NCBI GenBank assembly: GCA_964498065.1
Contig: CAZCFZ010000018.1
Coordinates: forward strand, 1-64,000
Length of the DNA: 64,000 nt
DNA from: FEN-1297 sp964498065
GTDB taxonomy: Bacteria; Bacteroidota; Ignavibacteria; Ignavibacteriales; Ignavibacteriaceae
Direction of reading: 5' to 3'
In this document: in pieces, positions 26,248 through 36,093 of the stretch
How the letters are laid out: each line of letters opens with the position of its first letter
Numbering within the stretch: position 1 is the first letter of the stretch
Translations under genes and position numbers: made by a program
Notes under the pieces: model-generated
What the model saw: the letters and a program-made list of their open reading frames with translations, nothing else
What the model was told of the DNA's origin: nothing
Databases searched by the model: none

Positions 26248-28179
26248 TTATTTCATTAAAAGCATCTTATGTGTTTGAATCTGGCTTCCTTGTTTCAATT
26301 GATAGAAGTAAATTCCCGAAGCAAGATTTAGAGCATTAAAATTGATTGAATAAACATGTCCGGCATCCGCTTGAGAATTAAATAAAGTTGCAATTTCCTG
26401 TCCTAGTGTATTAAATATTTTTAATGTAGTTACACCGGACTTTTCAAGAGTAAATTTAATTGTAGTAGATGGATTAAACGGATTAGGATAATTCTGCATA
26501 AGTTCAAATTCTGCAGGAGCAGAACTTACCTTAACTTCTATAACCTTGCTGTATTTAGTTGTACCGTCAAAATCTACCTGACCCAATCTATAAAAATAAC
26601 TTCCGTTTGCTAAAGCATTATCGGTAAAAGAATACGAAGACTTTTCACTTGTTGTACCTTTACCTCTAATAAATGCAATCTTCTGAAAAGTCTTGCCGTT
26701 AGTACTTCTTTCAACATTAAAGCCTGAATTATTTATTTCAGTAGCCGTCTTCCAATTTAAGACGACTGATCTCTGCATAACTTCAGCCGTAAAAGCCGAA
26801 AGTTCAACAGGTAAAGTACCGACGGGCATAAAGTCAGTAATATAACGAGGATATAATTCGTATGTTATTTTTCCGGAAGAAGAATACAATGCGCCAATGC
26901 CTTCTACATCTGCCGGCCACGATGGTTCAGGGTCGTTATTCAAACCCATATCCGAATCAAGATAAATGGTTAATGTATCAAAACCATCGGTAGCTTTTAA
27001 GGTCGCATTACTGCTTGAAGTCGGCCATTTTCCGCTTACTGTGTCTAAATTAGTAAATCCGATTAATTGACCCTGGTAGTTTTCACCATTAGTATTAAAC
27101 TCTTTTACGGTAATTATTTTAGGCTTTGGCAGCGTAGCATTAGTTCCAACAACGGTAATATTGGTATCTGCGAAAGGCTTAATTTCAATTGTACTGAAAT
27201 AATCTGCTACTAAACCAGTAACTATTACACTGTCGCCTAATTGTAAATCCGGACTGGTCAAGCCGGAACGGAATAAGTTAATACCTGCAGTACCATCATA
27301 AATAAAATAGGACCTGCTGGTAGTTTGGTAATTTGGTGATATTACAACTCCTGTAACAGTAACAGTATCATTAACGGAATTTCTAGCGGAATCAATTGAA
27401 ACAATTACAGGCTTTACAGGTTCTTGTGTAAACGGCCAGTAATCTGTAGCCTGAATTCCATCTATTGTCCCAGTCGGGCAATTGCTGCTTTGCCTAATTG
27501 CAACCGATCCGATATCGGTAGGATCGCCTGATGTTCCAGCCCCAACAGCACCAACAGTTTCAACCGGGCTTCCAGGTTCAGTTGCAGGGATACCGGAATC
27601 GTAAATATATAATGTAACAGAATCATCATTTGTTGCAGCTGTGCTGAACGAATATTTCAAAACCACCAAATAAGTCTGGTCAAAATTTAATTCAGTGGTA
27701 CCATACGTAGCACCTTCACTTGATTTAGCTAAACCAGGCAGCCATCCTGTGGTACCTGCTTTTGCATAAACCCTTCCTCTAAATGTTGTTCCTAAGTTAC
27801 GCGGACCAAGGTGAAGGAAATAATCTCCTGTTTTTGCACTGGAAAGATTTAATAGAAAAGATACATACATATTTCCATCTGTTGCAAGAGAATCGGAAAA
27901 AACTGCGTGAACATCGCCGTCATTAGTACCACTTGAACCGAAAGTAAAGCCTATTGCTCCCCCAATATCAGATAAATCGTAGGAAGCATAGCTTAAACCA
28001 GGATAAACGTACTGAGGAGGTTGAGTGCCGCTATGCAGAACCCAATTTGATGTAACAGCAGTTATATCCGCATTTGGTGTTGTTCCATAATCAAAATTTT
28101 CGGAAAGATAAAGAGTTTGCGAAAATACTGAAATGGAGATTAGAGAAAATAAGACAACAAGTAACCGAACCTTTTTCAT
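26248..28179 (-). CDS. Secreted multidomain protein with OB-fold-like region and T9SS type A sorting domain
   Basis: A 643-residue protein with signal peptide MKKVRLLVVLFSLISISVFS. Residues about 22-255 form a LamG-like beta-sandwich region (YLSENFDYG, DGDVHAVFSDS). Residues about 260-455 look like OB-fold repeats seen in secreted nucleases (DTVTVTGVVISPNYQ, LGDSVIVTGLV, WPADVEGIGALY). A short Ig-like segment follows (TLPVELSAFTAE to SYFYRLGQVDFDG). The C-terminal 80 or so residues are a T9SS sorting domain (MQNYPNPFNPSTTIKFTL, LASGIYFYQL, KMLLMK). No catalytic residues are recognisable. It is a cell-surface or released protein of unknown substrate and is monocistronic. Confidence 0.78.
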   Translation of the reverse strand: MKKVRLLVVLFSLISISVFSQTLYLSENFDYGTTPNADITAVTSNWVLHSGTQPPQYVYPGLSYASYDLSDIGGAIGFTFGSSGTNDGDVHAVFSDSLATDGNMYVSFLLNLSSAKTGDYFLHLGPRNLGTTFRGRVYAKAGTTGWLPGLAKSSEGATYGTTELNFDQTYLVVLKYSFSTAATNDDSVTLYIYDSGIPATEPGSPVETVGAVGAGTSGDPTDIGSVAIRQSSNCPTGTIDGIQATDYWPFTQEPVKPVIVSIDSARNSVNDTVTVTGVVISPNYQTTSRSYFIYDGTAGINLFRSGLTSPDLQLGDSVIVTGLVADYFSTIEIKPFADTNITVVGTNATLPKPKIITVKEFNTNGENYQGQLIGFTNLDTVSGKWPTSSSNATLKATDGFDTLTIYLDSDMGLNNDPEPSWPADVEGIGALYSSSGKITYELYPRYITDFMPVGTLPVELSAFTAEVMQRSVVLNWKTATEINNSGFNVERSTNGKTFQKIAFIRGKGTTSEKSSYSFTDNALANGSYFYRLGQVDFDGTTKYSKVIEVKVSSAPAEFELMQNYPNPFNPSTTIKFTLEKSGVTTLKIFNTLGQEIATLFNSQADAGHVYSINFNALNLASGIYFYQLKQGSQIQTHKMLLMK

Positions 28180-28623
28180 TGATCTTCTCCCTTATGATTA
28201 GTTGATTGATTAGGTTATTTAAGCATTCAAAAAATTAGAATTACTCTAGTTTTTATTAAATGTCGTATATAGAAACTTGCTTTCAAGTGTAAAAAATTTT
28301 GAATACCTTTATTTTTAACTGAAAGGAAATATAATTGCTGGGATTTGATTTTTTGAAGATTCTCCCTCTTTAATAACAATATATGACCCTTTTAAATTTA
28401 GAAAATATTAACAAGCATACTTTAATTACTAAACAATATAGCAATTTAGATTTTAAGGTTCAACAAAAATATATTAATTGAATGTTAAATTTCGGAAGGG
28501 AATTTTAAAGTAATATCAATAGCAAATCTCTAACATATGGGTAAACTTAATCTGATATGTATAAAAACTTTTTAATAAAGTAAAGATATAAAGACCGCTT
28601 CAAGGATTATCGAGTAATATTTT
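28180..28623. other. Intergenic region, no gene seen
   Basis: 444 AT-rich bases lie between the surface protein start (28179, minus strand) and the stop of the anti-sigma-like gene (28624, minus strand). The promoter of the surface protein gene must lie here, but I cannot assign it with confidence. No hairpin with a T run was noticed directly after the 28624 stop. Confidence 0.4.
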
Positions 28624-28866
28624 TCATTGATTTTTATCCAGCCCTAAAAAATCCATTAACCTGTTATGAGCTTTTTCAGGGAGATCAACATTATATTTTT
28701 TATAAAAATCAATCGTCTTTTCAACCGACTTAAAATATTTCGTACAATCCGGACATTCATTCAAATGATTTTTAATTGCAATGCATTTTGGAGATTCCAG
28801 GTCTTCACCAAGACTTTCGCAAATATGGCTCATTACCTCTTTGCAAGTAATTTTTTCATCATTCAT
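28624..28866 (-). CDS. Small zinc-finger protein, likely anti-sigma factor (zf-HC2 type)
   Basis: An 80-residue protein with the anti-sigma zinc-binding pattern H-x3-C-x2-C (NHLNECPDC, about residues 32-40) preceded by ITCKEVMSHI. There is no transmembrane helix, so it would act in the cytosol, unlike most membrane-bound anti-sigmas. Its ATG overlaps the stop codon of the sigma-factor gene (28863-28866), a sign of translational coupling. It probably binds and restrains that sigma factor, perhaps in a redox- or zinc-dependent manner (ZAS family analogy). Confidence 0.78.
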   Translation of the reverse strand: MNDEKITCKEVMSHICESLGEDLESPKCIAIKNHLNECPDCTKYFKSVEKTIDFYKKYNVDLPEKAHNRLMDFLGLDKNQ

Positions 28867-29420
28867 TTCTGAAACGCCTTATTTATTTCTTTTCTTAAAA
28901 ATGCTCTCGCCCTATGAAGCCTTGATTTCACAGCAGGTACCGACAATTCCGTAATTTTACCTGTTTCCTCCGTGGAAAAGCCTTCAACATCTCTTAACAT
29001 AAATACAACTCTATAATCCGGTGAGAGTTTTTGAATTGCTTCATCAAGAATATTTTTTAATTCTTTATTCTCCAAAATATTGGGCGGAACCAGATCCCAG
29101 CCGGTTGAATAGCTACCGTCATAAAGCCCATTCTCATCGTCGATCGAAACAAATTCATGCTTTCTTTTTCTTACTTCCATTAAACAATGGTTGGCCACAA
29201 TTCTATATAACCATGTAGACAGCTTTGACTTTCCATCAAATTGGTGTAACGATTTAACCATGCTTAAGAATGTTTCCTGCATAGTATTTTCAGCTCGTTC
29301 GGAATCGCGGCATATCTTGAAAGCAAAATTATATACCGTTTTTTCATAATTTCTTACGAGCTCAGCCATTGCTTTTCTATCGCCTTTTTTAGCTGATTCT
29401 AATAACTCTTCTTCATTCAT
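28863..29420 (-). CDS. ECF-type RNA polymerase sigma factor
   Basis: The frame extends to a TTG at 29429, but the ATG at 29420 (MNEEELLESAKKGD) is the normal start, giving 185 residues. Region 2 covers about residues 8-85 (NYEKTVYNFAFKICRDSERA, STWLYRIVANHC). Region 4 covers about 120-180 (LSPDYRVVFMLRDVEGFSTE, VKSRLHRARAFLRKE). It is a sigma-70-family ECF factor whose gene is translationally coupled to the zinc-finger partner. The divergent gap to 29826 carries its promoter; I could not identify a site shared with a target gene. Confidence 0.93.
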   Translation of the reverse strand: MNEEELLESAKKGDRKAMAELVRNYEKTVYNFAFKICRDSERAENTMQETFLSMVKSLHQFDGKSKLSTWLYRIVANHCLMEVRKRKHEFVSIDDENGLYDGSYSTGWDLVPPNILENKELKNILDEAIQKLSPDYRVVFMLRDVEGFSTEETGKITELSVPAVKSRLHRARAFLRKEINKAFQK

Positions 29421-29825
29421 CAGATGCAATTTTCTTTTTAAGGATTCAAAATTTAAATTTCCGCTCAGACCCTTAATTTTTCAAATAATGTTATAATAAC
29501 TATATTTAAACATTAAGATAAACGGCAATATTCAAAAGTTGTGAAATTACTTTATTTATACTTCAAATTAAAAACAAATGTAAAAAAAATACAATTATTA
29601 AAGTCACTAATAAACCGTGACCCCAAAATGATTATTTATTAAATTATTGCCCAAAACTGATTTAATTCCTTTGTTATTTGAATATTTTAATTATCTATTT
29701 CTTAAAAATTCTTGCTTATATTTATTCAATTTTATATATATAGTTATTGTGGTTTTGTAATTAAGAATAATTAGGTATACTGTACATTAAATAATAAAAT
29801 TTGTCACCAAATATAAATTAAAATT
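29421..29825. other. Divergent intergenic region, no gene seen
   Basis: 405 very AT-rich bases separate the sigma-factor operon (minus) from the cNMP/GAF protein gene (plus). Near 29750-29780 the sequence TTGTAA, about 15 bases, then TATACT resembles a housekeeping promoter for the plus-strand gene, but spacing is short and the call is weak. Confidence 0.3.
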
Positions 29826-31982
29826 ATGTCTCAGAACAAAAACCTTGCCCTTCTTCAGAACAATAAACTTTTTGCAGGTCTGAAAGAATCGGATGTATTA
29901 ATAGATCTTGATCAGGAAGGTATCTCTTATTATAAGGAAGGGGATATTATTTATCAAAGCGAGGAAAACAGCAATGTTTTATTCATGATAATCGAGGGAG
30001 AAGTAAAAATTAAAATCCCAAAAGAAGAAGGCAGCCCTACTATTCTTAGAAAAAATAAAGGTGAATATTTCGGTGAAATGGAGCTGCTGGAAAAAACTCC
30101 CCGGCGTTCTTCCGCAGTAGCTAATAGAGATTGCCTGATTTATAAATTAAAGGAAGACAAATTAAAAGAATTAATTGTTTCCAATAAAAAAATTGAAGCC
30201 AATTTATTAAACTTGAATCCTTACGAAAAAAATTCAACCGACGAAAAATCTACGGAACAAACTGAAGAAAAAACCGAAATTATAAATGATGACATTCAAG
30301 CAGCTGAGCCTGAAGATAATAATTTACCTGAAACCGATGCAAATACTTTCAATGATATTGTTCCGGACTCCGTAAATGACCGGGAAGAAATTATTGCTGA
30401 AGAACCAACGGATAGTTCGAACCTTGAAAATATTAATCTTGATGATCTCTCCCTTCCCCCGATTAATCTGGATGAAATGGATCAGCAATTACCCGAAGAA
30501 ACAATTACGGAATCACCGGAAGAAAACAAGGATATTTATGAAAGTCAGGAAAAGTCTGAACCGGAAAATATTGCTGATACAGAGATAAATCAAGAAGAAG
30601 TAAAAACCGAGGAAATTAAACCTGAGGAAACAAAATCTGATGTTGAATGGGGATTCGGCGAATCGAAAGAAAATATAGAAACCGCTTATAATGAAACGGT
30701 AAATGAAGCTGATTTGGATTTACCTAAGGAAACCGATTTTGCCAATGATGAAAAAGTGCTTACAATTCCGGAAGAGACAAAAGAAACTTCAGCTTCCGAA
30801 GAAGCTATCGAAATTCATACTCCCAAAAGCGATAAGGATTTGCTGTTGGCAATTAAAGATATCTATTCCGACCTCGAACTAACAGATACTTTAAATTCAA
30901 TTTCAGATTCTCTTAAGCAATTAATCAATGCCGGAAATGTTAGAATTTATTTGGCTGATAACGAAAAAAACGAATTATATTCCTTCACTGATGGAGAAAA
31001 TGAGATAAAAAGAATTTCTATAGGAAAAGGGCTTGTCGGTTATTCGGCAGAACATAAAGAAATTTTAAATCTTTCTTTGCCTTCTGACGATATTCGTTAT
31101 GATTCTGAGGTGGATGAGAATGTAAATACCTTACTTTTCCCCATCGTAAATACAGATAATTCATTAATTGCTGTTCTTGGATTTGCTCACGTTGAAAATG
31201 GTAATTTTACAAAGTCCGATGAAGATGTACTTAATTCGGTTTCAAAACATATTGCCTCTGCTTTAACAAATGCACTACAATATAAATCACTTCTAAATAG
31301 ATACCAACATGATTATCTGCTAAAAGCAGCAAACTTTATTATAGAAGATGTGAATACTCCTTTAATGTTAATTAAAAATTATGCCGAATTTATAAAAAGG
31401 AAATCCGAGATAAAAGAAGTAGGCCAAATTTCAGATTTTATAATTGAACAGGCAGACTTGGCAATTAATTCCAACAAAGCATTTCACAATTTTTTAACTG
31501 AAGAAAATTTAATCGAGCCTAAGGCCTATCAATTAAATGATATACTTGATGATATCCTAGATCAGCTCGCAGAATACGTTGAAATAAGGAAAGTGAAATT
31601 ATTTAAAAGATTCGAAACAAATACCCAGGTATATTTAGATAAAAATAATTTTTACCTGGCCTGCTTTCAGATAGCCAAAAACGCATGCGATGCAATGCCC
31701 GACGGAGGGAACATTTACCTTATTTCAAAAAGAGAAGATAATCTTATCCAGATAGAGTTTAAGGATACAGGTAAAGGCATTAGCGAAGAGATAAAAGGAA
31801 AGATATTCGAGCCCTATTTTTCATATGGGAAAGGACAGGCCGCCGGATTAGGTCTGGCAGTTGCTCAAAAAATAATTAAAGATCACGGCGGGAAAATAAT
31901 AACAGGCGAAGGATTGGGCGAAGGAGCAGTATTTATTATTTCACTGCCGGTTTATGAAGAGGCTTCGTCTAAAAGCGTATGA
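29826..31982 (+). CDS. Cyclic-nucleotide-binding/GAF protein with degenerate histidine-kinase module
   Basis: A 718-residue cytosolic protein. A CNMP/CRP-type domain covers about 15-125 (EGEVKIKIP, YFGEMELLEKTPRRSSAVA). A long acidic, Glu/Thr-rich and probably disordered linker covers about 130-335. A GAF domain covers about 345-480 (SISDSLKQLINAGNVRIYLA, GLVGYSAEHKE). A kinase-like end has N-box (FQIAKNACDAMPDGG, N619), G1 (DTGKGISEEI) and G2 (GLGLAVAQKII). At the H-box the phospho-acceptor histidine is missing: FIIEDVNTPL aligns E507 where SHE-x-RTPL has H. The ATP-binding part looks intact, so it may act as an ATP-binding sensor or a phosphatase rather than an autokinase. It lies 58 bases upstream of miaA. 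Confidence 0.82.
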   Translation: MSQNKNLALLQNNKLFAGLKESDVLIDLDQEGISYYKEGDIIYQSEENSNVLFMIIEGEVKIKIPKEEGSPTILRKNKGEYFGEMELLEKTPRRSSAVANRDCLIYKLKEDKLKELIVSNKKIEANLLNLNPYEKNSTDEKSTEQTEEKTEIINDDIQAAEPEDNNLPETDANTFNDIVPDSVNDREEIIAEEPTDSSNLENINLDDLSLPPINLDEMDQQLPEETITESPEENKDIYESQEKSEPENIADTEINQEEVKTEEIKPEETKSDVEWGFGESKENIETAYNETVNEADLDLPKETDFANDEKVLTIPEETKETSASEEAIEIHTPKSDKDLLLAIKDIYSDLELTDTLNSISDSLKQLINAGNVRIYLADNEKNELYSFTDGENEIKRISIGKGLVGYSAEHKEILNLSLPSDDIRYDSEVDENVNTLLFPIVNTDNSLIAVLGFAHVENGNFTKSDEDVLNSVSKHIASALTNALQYKSLLNRYQHDYLLKAANFIIEDVNTPLMLIKNYAEFIKRKSEIKEVGQISDFIIEQADLAINSNKAFHNFLTEENLIEPKAYQLNDILDDILDQLAEYVEIRKVKLFKRFETNTQVYLDKNNFYLACFQIAKNACDAMPDGGNIYLISKREDNLIQIEFKDTGKGISEEIKGKIFEPYFSYGKGQAAGLGLAVAQKIIKDHGGKIITGEGLGEGAVFIISLPVYEEASSKSV

Positions 31983-32040
31983 TTTCCTATAAAGTAAAAT
32001 TAAGTTGAACTCCTGCTTCCAATCAAGCTTTATTTAATTA

Positions 32041-32964
32041 ATGGAATATAATTTAATATCCATTCTTGGCCCGACTGCCACGGGAAAAACAAAATTAGCT
32101 GCCGGTCTTGCATACGAATTTAACGGGGAAATAATTTCAGCCGATTCAAGACAAGTATATAAAGGAATGGATATCGGTACAGGCAAAGATTTAAAAGATT
32201 ATATTGTTGAAGGCAGTCAAATCCCTTTTCACTTAATTGATATTATTGAACCCACGGGAGAATTTAATCTTTTCCTATTCAAGAATTATTTTTACAAAGC
32301 TTATAACTCAATATTTAAAAAGTCTAAAATTCCTATCTTAGTTGGAGGAACAGGACTTTATTTGAGTTCTATAATTCAAAATTACGATCTAAAAAAAGCA
32401 GATTTCGAAACCAACAGAATAAATGAATTAAATAATTTTGATATTGCTTCACTTACAAATATTTTATTAAAACTAAATCCAAAGCTACATAATACTACCG
32501 ATCTATTGGATAAAGAAAGAATTATCAAAGCTATTCTAATTGCTGAATCTAATGAGCAAATAAGCAATGAAGAAATTGAAATTCGCTCATTAAATATCGG
32601 GATTATGCCTTCAAGAGACTTAATAAAGAAACGAATAACCGAACGGCTTAAGCATCGTTTACAAAACGGAATGATAGAAGAAGTGAAAAACTTAATTGAT
32701 AACGGAATTTCTTACGAAAAATTGAACTTCTTCGGTTTGGAATACAAATACCTGGGATTGTATTTGAAAGGAGAATTAAATTATAACGATATGTATCAAA
32801 AGCTGAACAGCGCTATTCATAATTTTGCCAAACGACAGATTACATGGTTCAAAAAGATGGAACGCGAAGGAGTAATTATAAACTGGATTGAGGGACCTGA
32901 CATTATTAAGGCTAAAGAAATTATTTTACAAAATAAATATTACTCACCTACATATGAAAAGTAA
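32041..32964 (+). CDS. miaA: tRNA dimethylallyltransferase
   Basis: A 307-residue protein. The P-loop GPTATGKT lies near residue 10, followed by ISADSRQVYKGMDIGTG, PFHLIDIIEP and the PILVGGTGLYLSS segment. The C-terminus has the NFAKRQITWFKK tRNA-contact motif. MiaA attaches a dimethylallyl group to A37 of tRNAs reading UNN codons. The length is typical. It is followed 26 bases later by a glycosyltransferase-like gene on the same strand. Confidence 0.95.
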   Translation: MEYNLISILGPTATGKTKLAAGLAYEFNGEIISADSRQVYKGMDIGTGKDLKDYIVEGSQIPFHLIDIIEPTGEFNLFLFKNYFYKAYNSIFKKSKIPILVGGTGLYLSSIIQNYDLKKADFETNRINELNNFDIASLTNILLKLNPKLHNTTDLLDKERIIKAILIAESNEQISNEEIEIRSLNIGIMPSRDLIKKRITERLKHRLQNGMIEEVKNLIDNGISYEKLNFFGLEYKYLGLYLKGELNYNDMYQKLNSAIHNFAKRQITWFKKMEREGVIINWIEGPDIIKAKEIILQNKYYSPTYEK

Positions 32965-32990
32965 AGATTTTCTTAAACATTTTTGAAACT

Positions 32991-34322
32991 ATGACTGATA
33001 TCCCGCAAAAAGTTGAAAAATATTTAAAGAAGTTCGGTATTAAAAACCTGCAGCTTAATTTTCAGCCGGGAGAAAAAATTAATAATGCAATTGTAATCCC
33101 GGCAATTAGTGAATTTGAAAATATTAAGAAATTGCTGGTTTTGCTTTCGGAAAATGATCCCGAATATTTTAAATCGACCTTAGTAATTTTTGTAATTAAT
33201 AATCTTGCATCTTCAATCCCTGAAGTGAAGGAAGATAATCAAAAAAGCCTGTCTCTTCTTCGGCAATTAGTTCAGAAAAAAAATTTAAGAAATGATCCTT
33301 TAGTTGAAAAGATCATAGCTTCAGGCTTAAATTTTGCTTATGTTGATACTGCTTCCAAAGGGTATGAACTTCCTGAAAAAGACGGGGGTGCAGGTTTAGC
33401 AAGAAAAATCGGAATGGACTTAGCACTGGCCATTTTTGATTATGCATCACCCGCAAAAAAATTGCTTTTTTGTTTGGATGCCGACTGTATTATTGAGAAA
33501 AATTATATCACTTCAATTATAGAAAATTTTAATTCAAGAATATTATCTGCTGCTGTTGTTAATTTTCGTCACCAGATTGTACCGGATAGTGAAACTGCGG
33601 AAGCTATAATATGCTACGAATTATTTTTAAGATATTATGTGCTCGGATTAAAATTTGCAGACTCTTACTATGCTTTTCATACAATCGGTTCAACTATTAT
33701 CTGCGATTATGAAAGCTATGTTAAAGCAGGGGGCATGAATAAGCAAAAAGCTGCGGAAGATTTTTACTTTCTCGAAAAAGTAGCAAAGAATATGAATGTT
33801 GATAGAATTGAAGATACAACCGTGTATCCTTCTTCGAGAAAATCCTGGCGTGTTCCATTCGGTACCGGACAAAGGGTAACGCGTTTTCTGCAAAAAGTTC
33901 AAAATGAATATTTGCTTTATAATCCAAAATCATTTCATGTCTTAAAACAGTGGCTGGAAATTTTTAATAGAGAAGATAATTTTAATGTAAAAGAATATTT
34001 ATTCGAAGCAAAGGAAATTAACAACGAGTTATATAATTTTTTAATTGAACAAAATTTTTCAAATGATTGGGGAAAAATTTTATTAAATTCGAAAACCGAA
34101 AAACAAATTTTTAAGCAGAAGATCAGGTGGTTCGACGGATTTAAAACTTTAAAGCTAATTCATTACTTGAGGGATAAATCATACCCGCTTTTTAATATGT
34201 TTGATGCACTTGATGAGATGCTTAAAAATTTCGATATTCAACCGATAGAAAGAAACGGAATTTCTATTCCGCCGATAGGGATACAAATGAAATACTTAGA
34301 ATTGCTCAGAATATTAACGTAA
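32991..34322 (+). CDS. Glycosyltransferase family 2-like protein
   Basis: A 443-residue soluble protein. The nucleotide-sugar fold starts with NAIVIPAISEFENIKKLL (about 32-49) and carries a DXD-like metal motif LFCLDADCII near residue 163. GGMNKQKAAEDFYFLEKV corresponds to the acceptor-side ED motif of GT2 enzymes. No transmembrane segment is visible. The first 30 residues and the C-terminal 130 residues are helical and not assignable. It probably transfers a sugar to a lipid or protein acceptor, substrate unknown. The link with miaA is only positional. Confidence 0.72.
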   Translation: MTDIPQKVEKYLKKFGIKNLQLNFQPGEKINNAIVIPAISEFENIKKLLVLLSENDPEYFKSTLVIFVINNLASSIPEVKEDNQKSLSLLRQLVQKKNLRNDPLVEKIIASGLNFAYVDTASKGYELPEKDGGAGLARKIGMDLALAIFDYASPAKKLLFCLDADCIIEKNYITSIIENFNSRILSAAVVNFRHQIVPDSETAEAIICYELFLRYYVLGLKFADSYYAFHTIGSTIICDYESYVKAGGMNKQKAAEDFYFLEKVAKNMNVDRIEDTTVYPSSRKSWRVPFGTGQRVTRFLQKVQNEYLLYNPKSFHVLKQWLEIFNREDNFNVKEYLFEAKEINNELYNFLIEQNFSNDWGKILLNSKTEKQIFKQKIRWFDGFKTLKLIHYLRDKSYPLFNMFDALDEMLKNFDIQPIERNGISIPPIGIQMKYLELLRILT

Positions 34323-34370
34323 CTAATCTTTGTTAAAAAGATGATATCTTTATATTAGTTAGTGTCCTAA

Positions 34371-34487
34371 TTTGCTGAAATCATTAACGAATAAATCATC
34401 CCTCAACTCCGCTCGGGATGACAGTTCAAATACTTTGTCATGGTGAGCGGAGTCGAACCATGACTTAGATTAGTTATTTAGTACACT
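34371..34487. repeat. Small palindromic element with AGTGTCCTAA-type terminal repeats
   Basis: Terminal inverted repeats AGTGTCCTAA (34371-34380) and TTAGTACACT (34478-34487) match at 9 of 10 positions. Inside are CATCCC/GGGATG (34397-34420) and GTCATGGT/ACCATGAC (34437-34464) hairpins of the GAGCGGAGTCGA type. The element fills much of the 289-base gap and has no coding capacity. Confidence 0.6.
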
Positions 34488-34611
34488 TTCTTATATTATT
34501 GAATATTGATTTATTTGAACTCGAATACAATTATAAATTGAAAAATAAATTTATTTCAAAGATGTCATCTTTAACATTAAACAGAATTAATCACTTAAAA
34601 ATTTATTTATT

Positions 34612-36084
34612 ATGATAATAAAAAACGAACCTGACGAAATACAAAATTATTTGATTGATGCTTCTAATTATAAAGGATCATGCGATGCAGTCTATTTTCC
34701 GGAAAGTGCGGAAGATATTTCAAATATTTTAAAAGAAGCAGATAAAAATAATACTCCGGTAACAATATCAGGCAACGGAACAGGATTAACCGGCGCGCGT
34801 GTACCTGAAGGCGGTATTGTAATATCGACAGAAAAATTAAATAAAGTTATTGAAATAAATGCAGATGAAATGTATGCAATCGTCGAGCCGGGAGTCATAT
34901 TGGCTGATTTCCAGGAAATGCTGAAAGAAAAAAATTTAATGTATCCTCCCGATCCTACTGAAAAAAATTGTTTTATCGGCGGTACTGTTGCGACAAATGC
35001 ATCCGGAGAAAAGACATTTAAGTACGGACCTACTAGGGACTATGTTTTAGAATTGGAAATTGTTTTGGCAGACGGCGACTCGATAAAACTTAAAAGAGGC
35101 GAATATAAAGCAAACGGCTTTAATATTGAACTTAAAACCGAGGACGGCAAGACAATTAAAGCAGAAATTCCCGATTATATTATGCCGCATGTTAAAAATG
35201 CTTCGGGTTATTTCTGTACAAAAGACATGGACGCAATAGATTTATTTATCGGATCGGAGGGAACTCTTGGGGTTATAACAAAAATCAAATTAAAGCTGGT
35301 TCATCAGCCGGAGAATATAATTTCATGTGTTATATTCTTCGATAATGAAAAAAACGCTTTGGAATTTATTGCGAAGGCAAGAGATATTTCATTCAACACA
35401 AAATTAAGATCGGACCCGAGATGCATAGAAGCACTTGCATTGGAATATTTTGACGAGTATGCATTAAAGTTTTTAAAGGAGGATTACAAGCAAATACCCG
35501 ATGAAGTTAAAGCGGGAGTATGGTTTGAACAGGAAGTGCTTCATGAAAATGAAGACACTTTTTTTGAAAAATGGATAGAATTAATAAATGAATTTCACGG
35601 AGATGAAGAAAGCGCCTGGTTTGCAGTTACCGAGGAAGATAAAAAAAGAATAGCAGAATTCCGTCATGCAATATCGACAAAAATAAATGAGCATATTGCC
35701 AGGAATAATTTAAGAAAGCTGGGAACAGATGTTGCCGTACCTGACGAAAATTTTGAAGATTTATATTTCTATTCAAAAAAAATTGTTGAGGATAAAAAGC
35801 TCGATTATGTAATTTACGGCCACTTCGGAAATTCACATATACATTTAAATATGCTTCCTAAAAACGAAGAGGAATTTAAAACCGGGCAGGCCATTTACGC
35901 TGAAATTTGTAAAAAAGCAATTGAGTTGGGCGGAACGGTTTCTGCCGAGCATGGAATTGGTAAAGCAAAGACAAAATATTTGCTTGAAATGTACGGTGAA
36001 GAGTCTGTCAACAAAATGATTACGCTAAAGAAGACTTTTGATCCTAAAATTATTTTAGGAAGAGGAAATATTTTTAAGGTTTAA
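34612..36084 (+). CDS. FAD-linked oxidase, GlcD/D-lactate dehydrogenase type
   Basis: A 490-residue protein. The PCMH-type FAD domain has VTISGNGTGLTGARVPEGG (about 50-68) and FIGGTVATNASGEKTFKYG (about 122-140). The C-terminal FAD-oxidase domain has GHFGNSHIHLNMLP and the signature GGTVSAEHGIGKAKTKYL. Family members oxidise 2-hydroxyacids such as glycolate or D-lactate. There is no Fe-S domain fusion, and no GlcE/GlcF or electron-transfer gene is adjacent, so the acceptor is unknown. It is convergent with the next gene over an 82-base gap containing a hairpin. Confidence 0.88.
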   Translation: MIIKNEPDEIQNYLIDASNYKGSCDAVYFPESAEDISNILKEADKNNTPVTISGNGTGLTGARVPEGGIVISTEKLNKVIEINADEMYAIVEPGVILADFQEMLKEKNLMYPPDPTEKNCFIGGTVATNASGEKTFKYGPTRDYVLELEIVLADGDSIKLKRGEYKANGFNIELKTEDGKTIKAEIPDYIMPHVKNASGYFCTKDMDAIDLFIGSEGTLGVITKIKLKLVHQPENIISCVIFFDNEKNALEFIAKARDISFNTKLRSDPRCIEALALEYFDEYALKFLKEDYKQIPDEVKAGVWFEQEVLHENEDTFFEKWIELINEFHGDEESAWFAVTEEDKKRIAEFRHAISTKINEHIARNNLRKLGTDVAVPDENFEDLYFYSKKIVEDKKLDYVIYGHFGNSHIHLNMLPKNEEEFKTGQAIYAEICKKAIELGGTVSAEHGIGKAKTKYLLEMYGEESVNKMITLKKTFDPKIILGRGNIFKV

Positions 36085-36093
36085 GAACTTAGA

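Noticed and set aside
34437..34464. tRNA-like stretch with GTCGAACC
   Set aside because: It is the loop and arm of a hairpin in a repeat element; no acceptor, D or anticodon arms can be formed.
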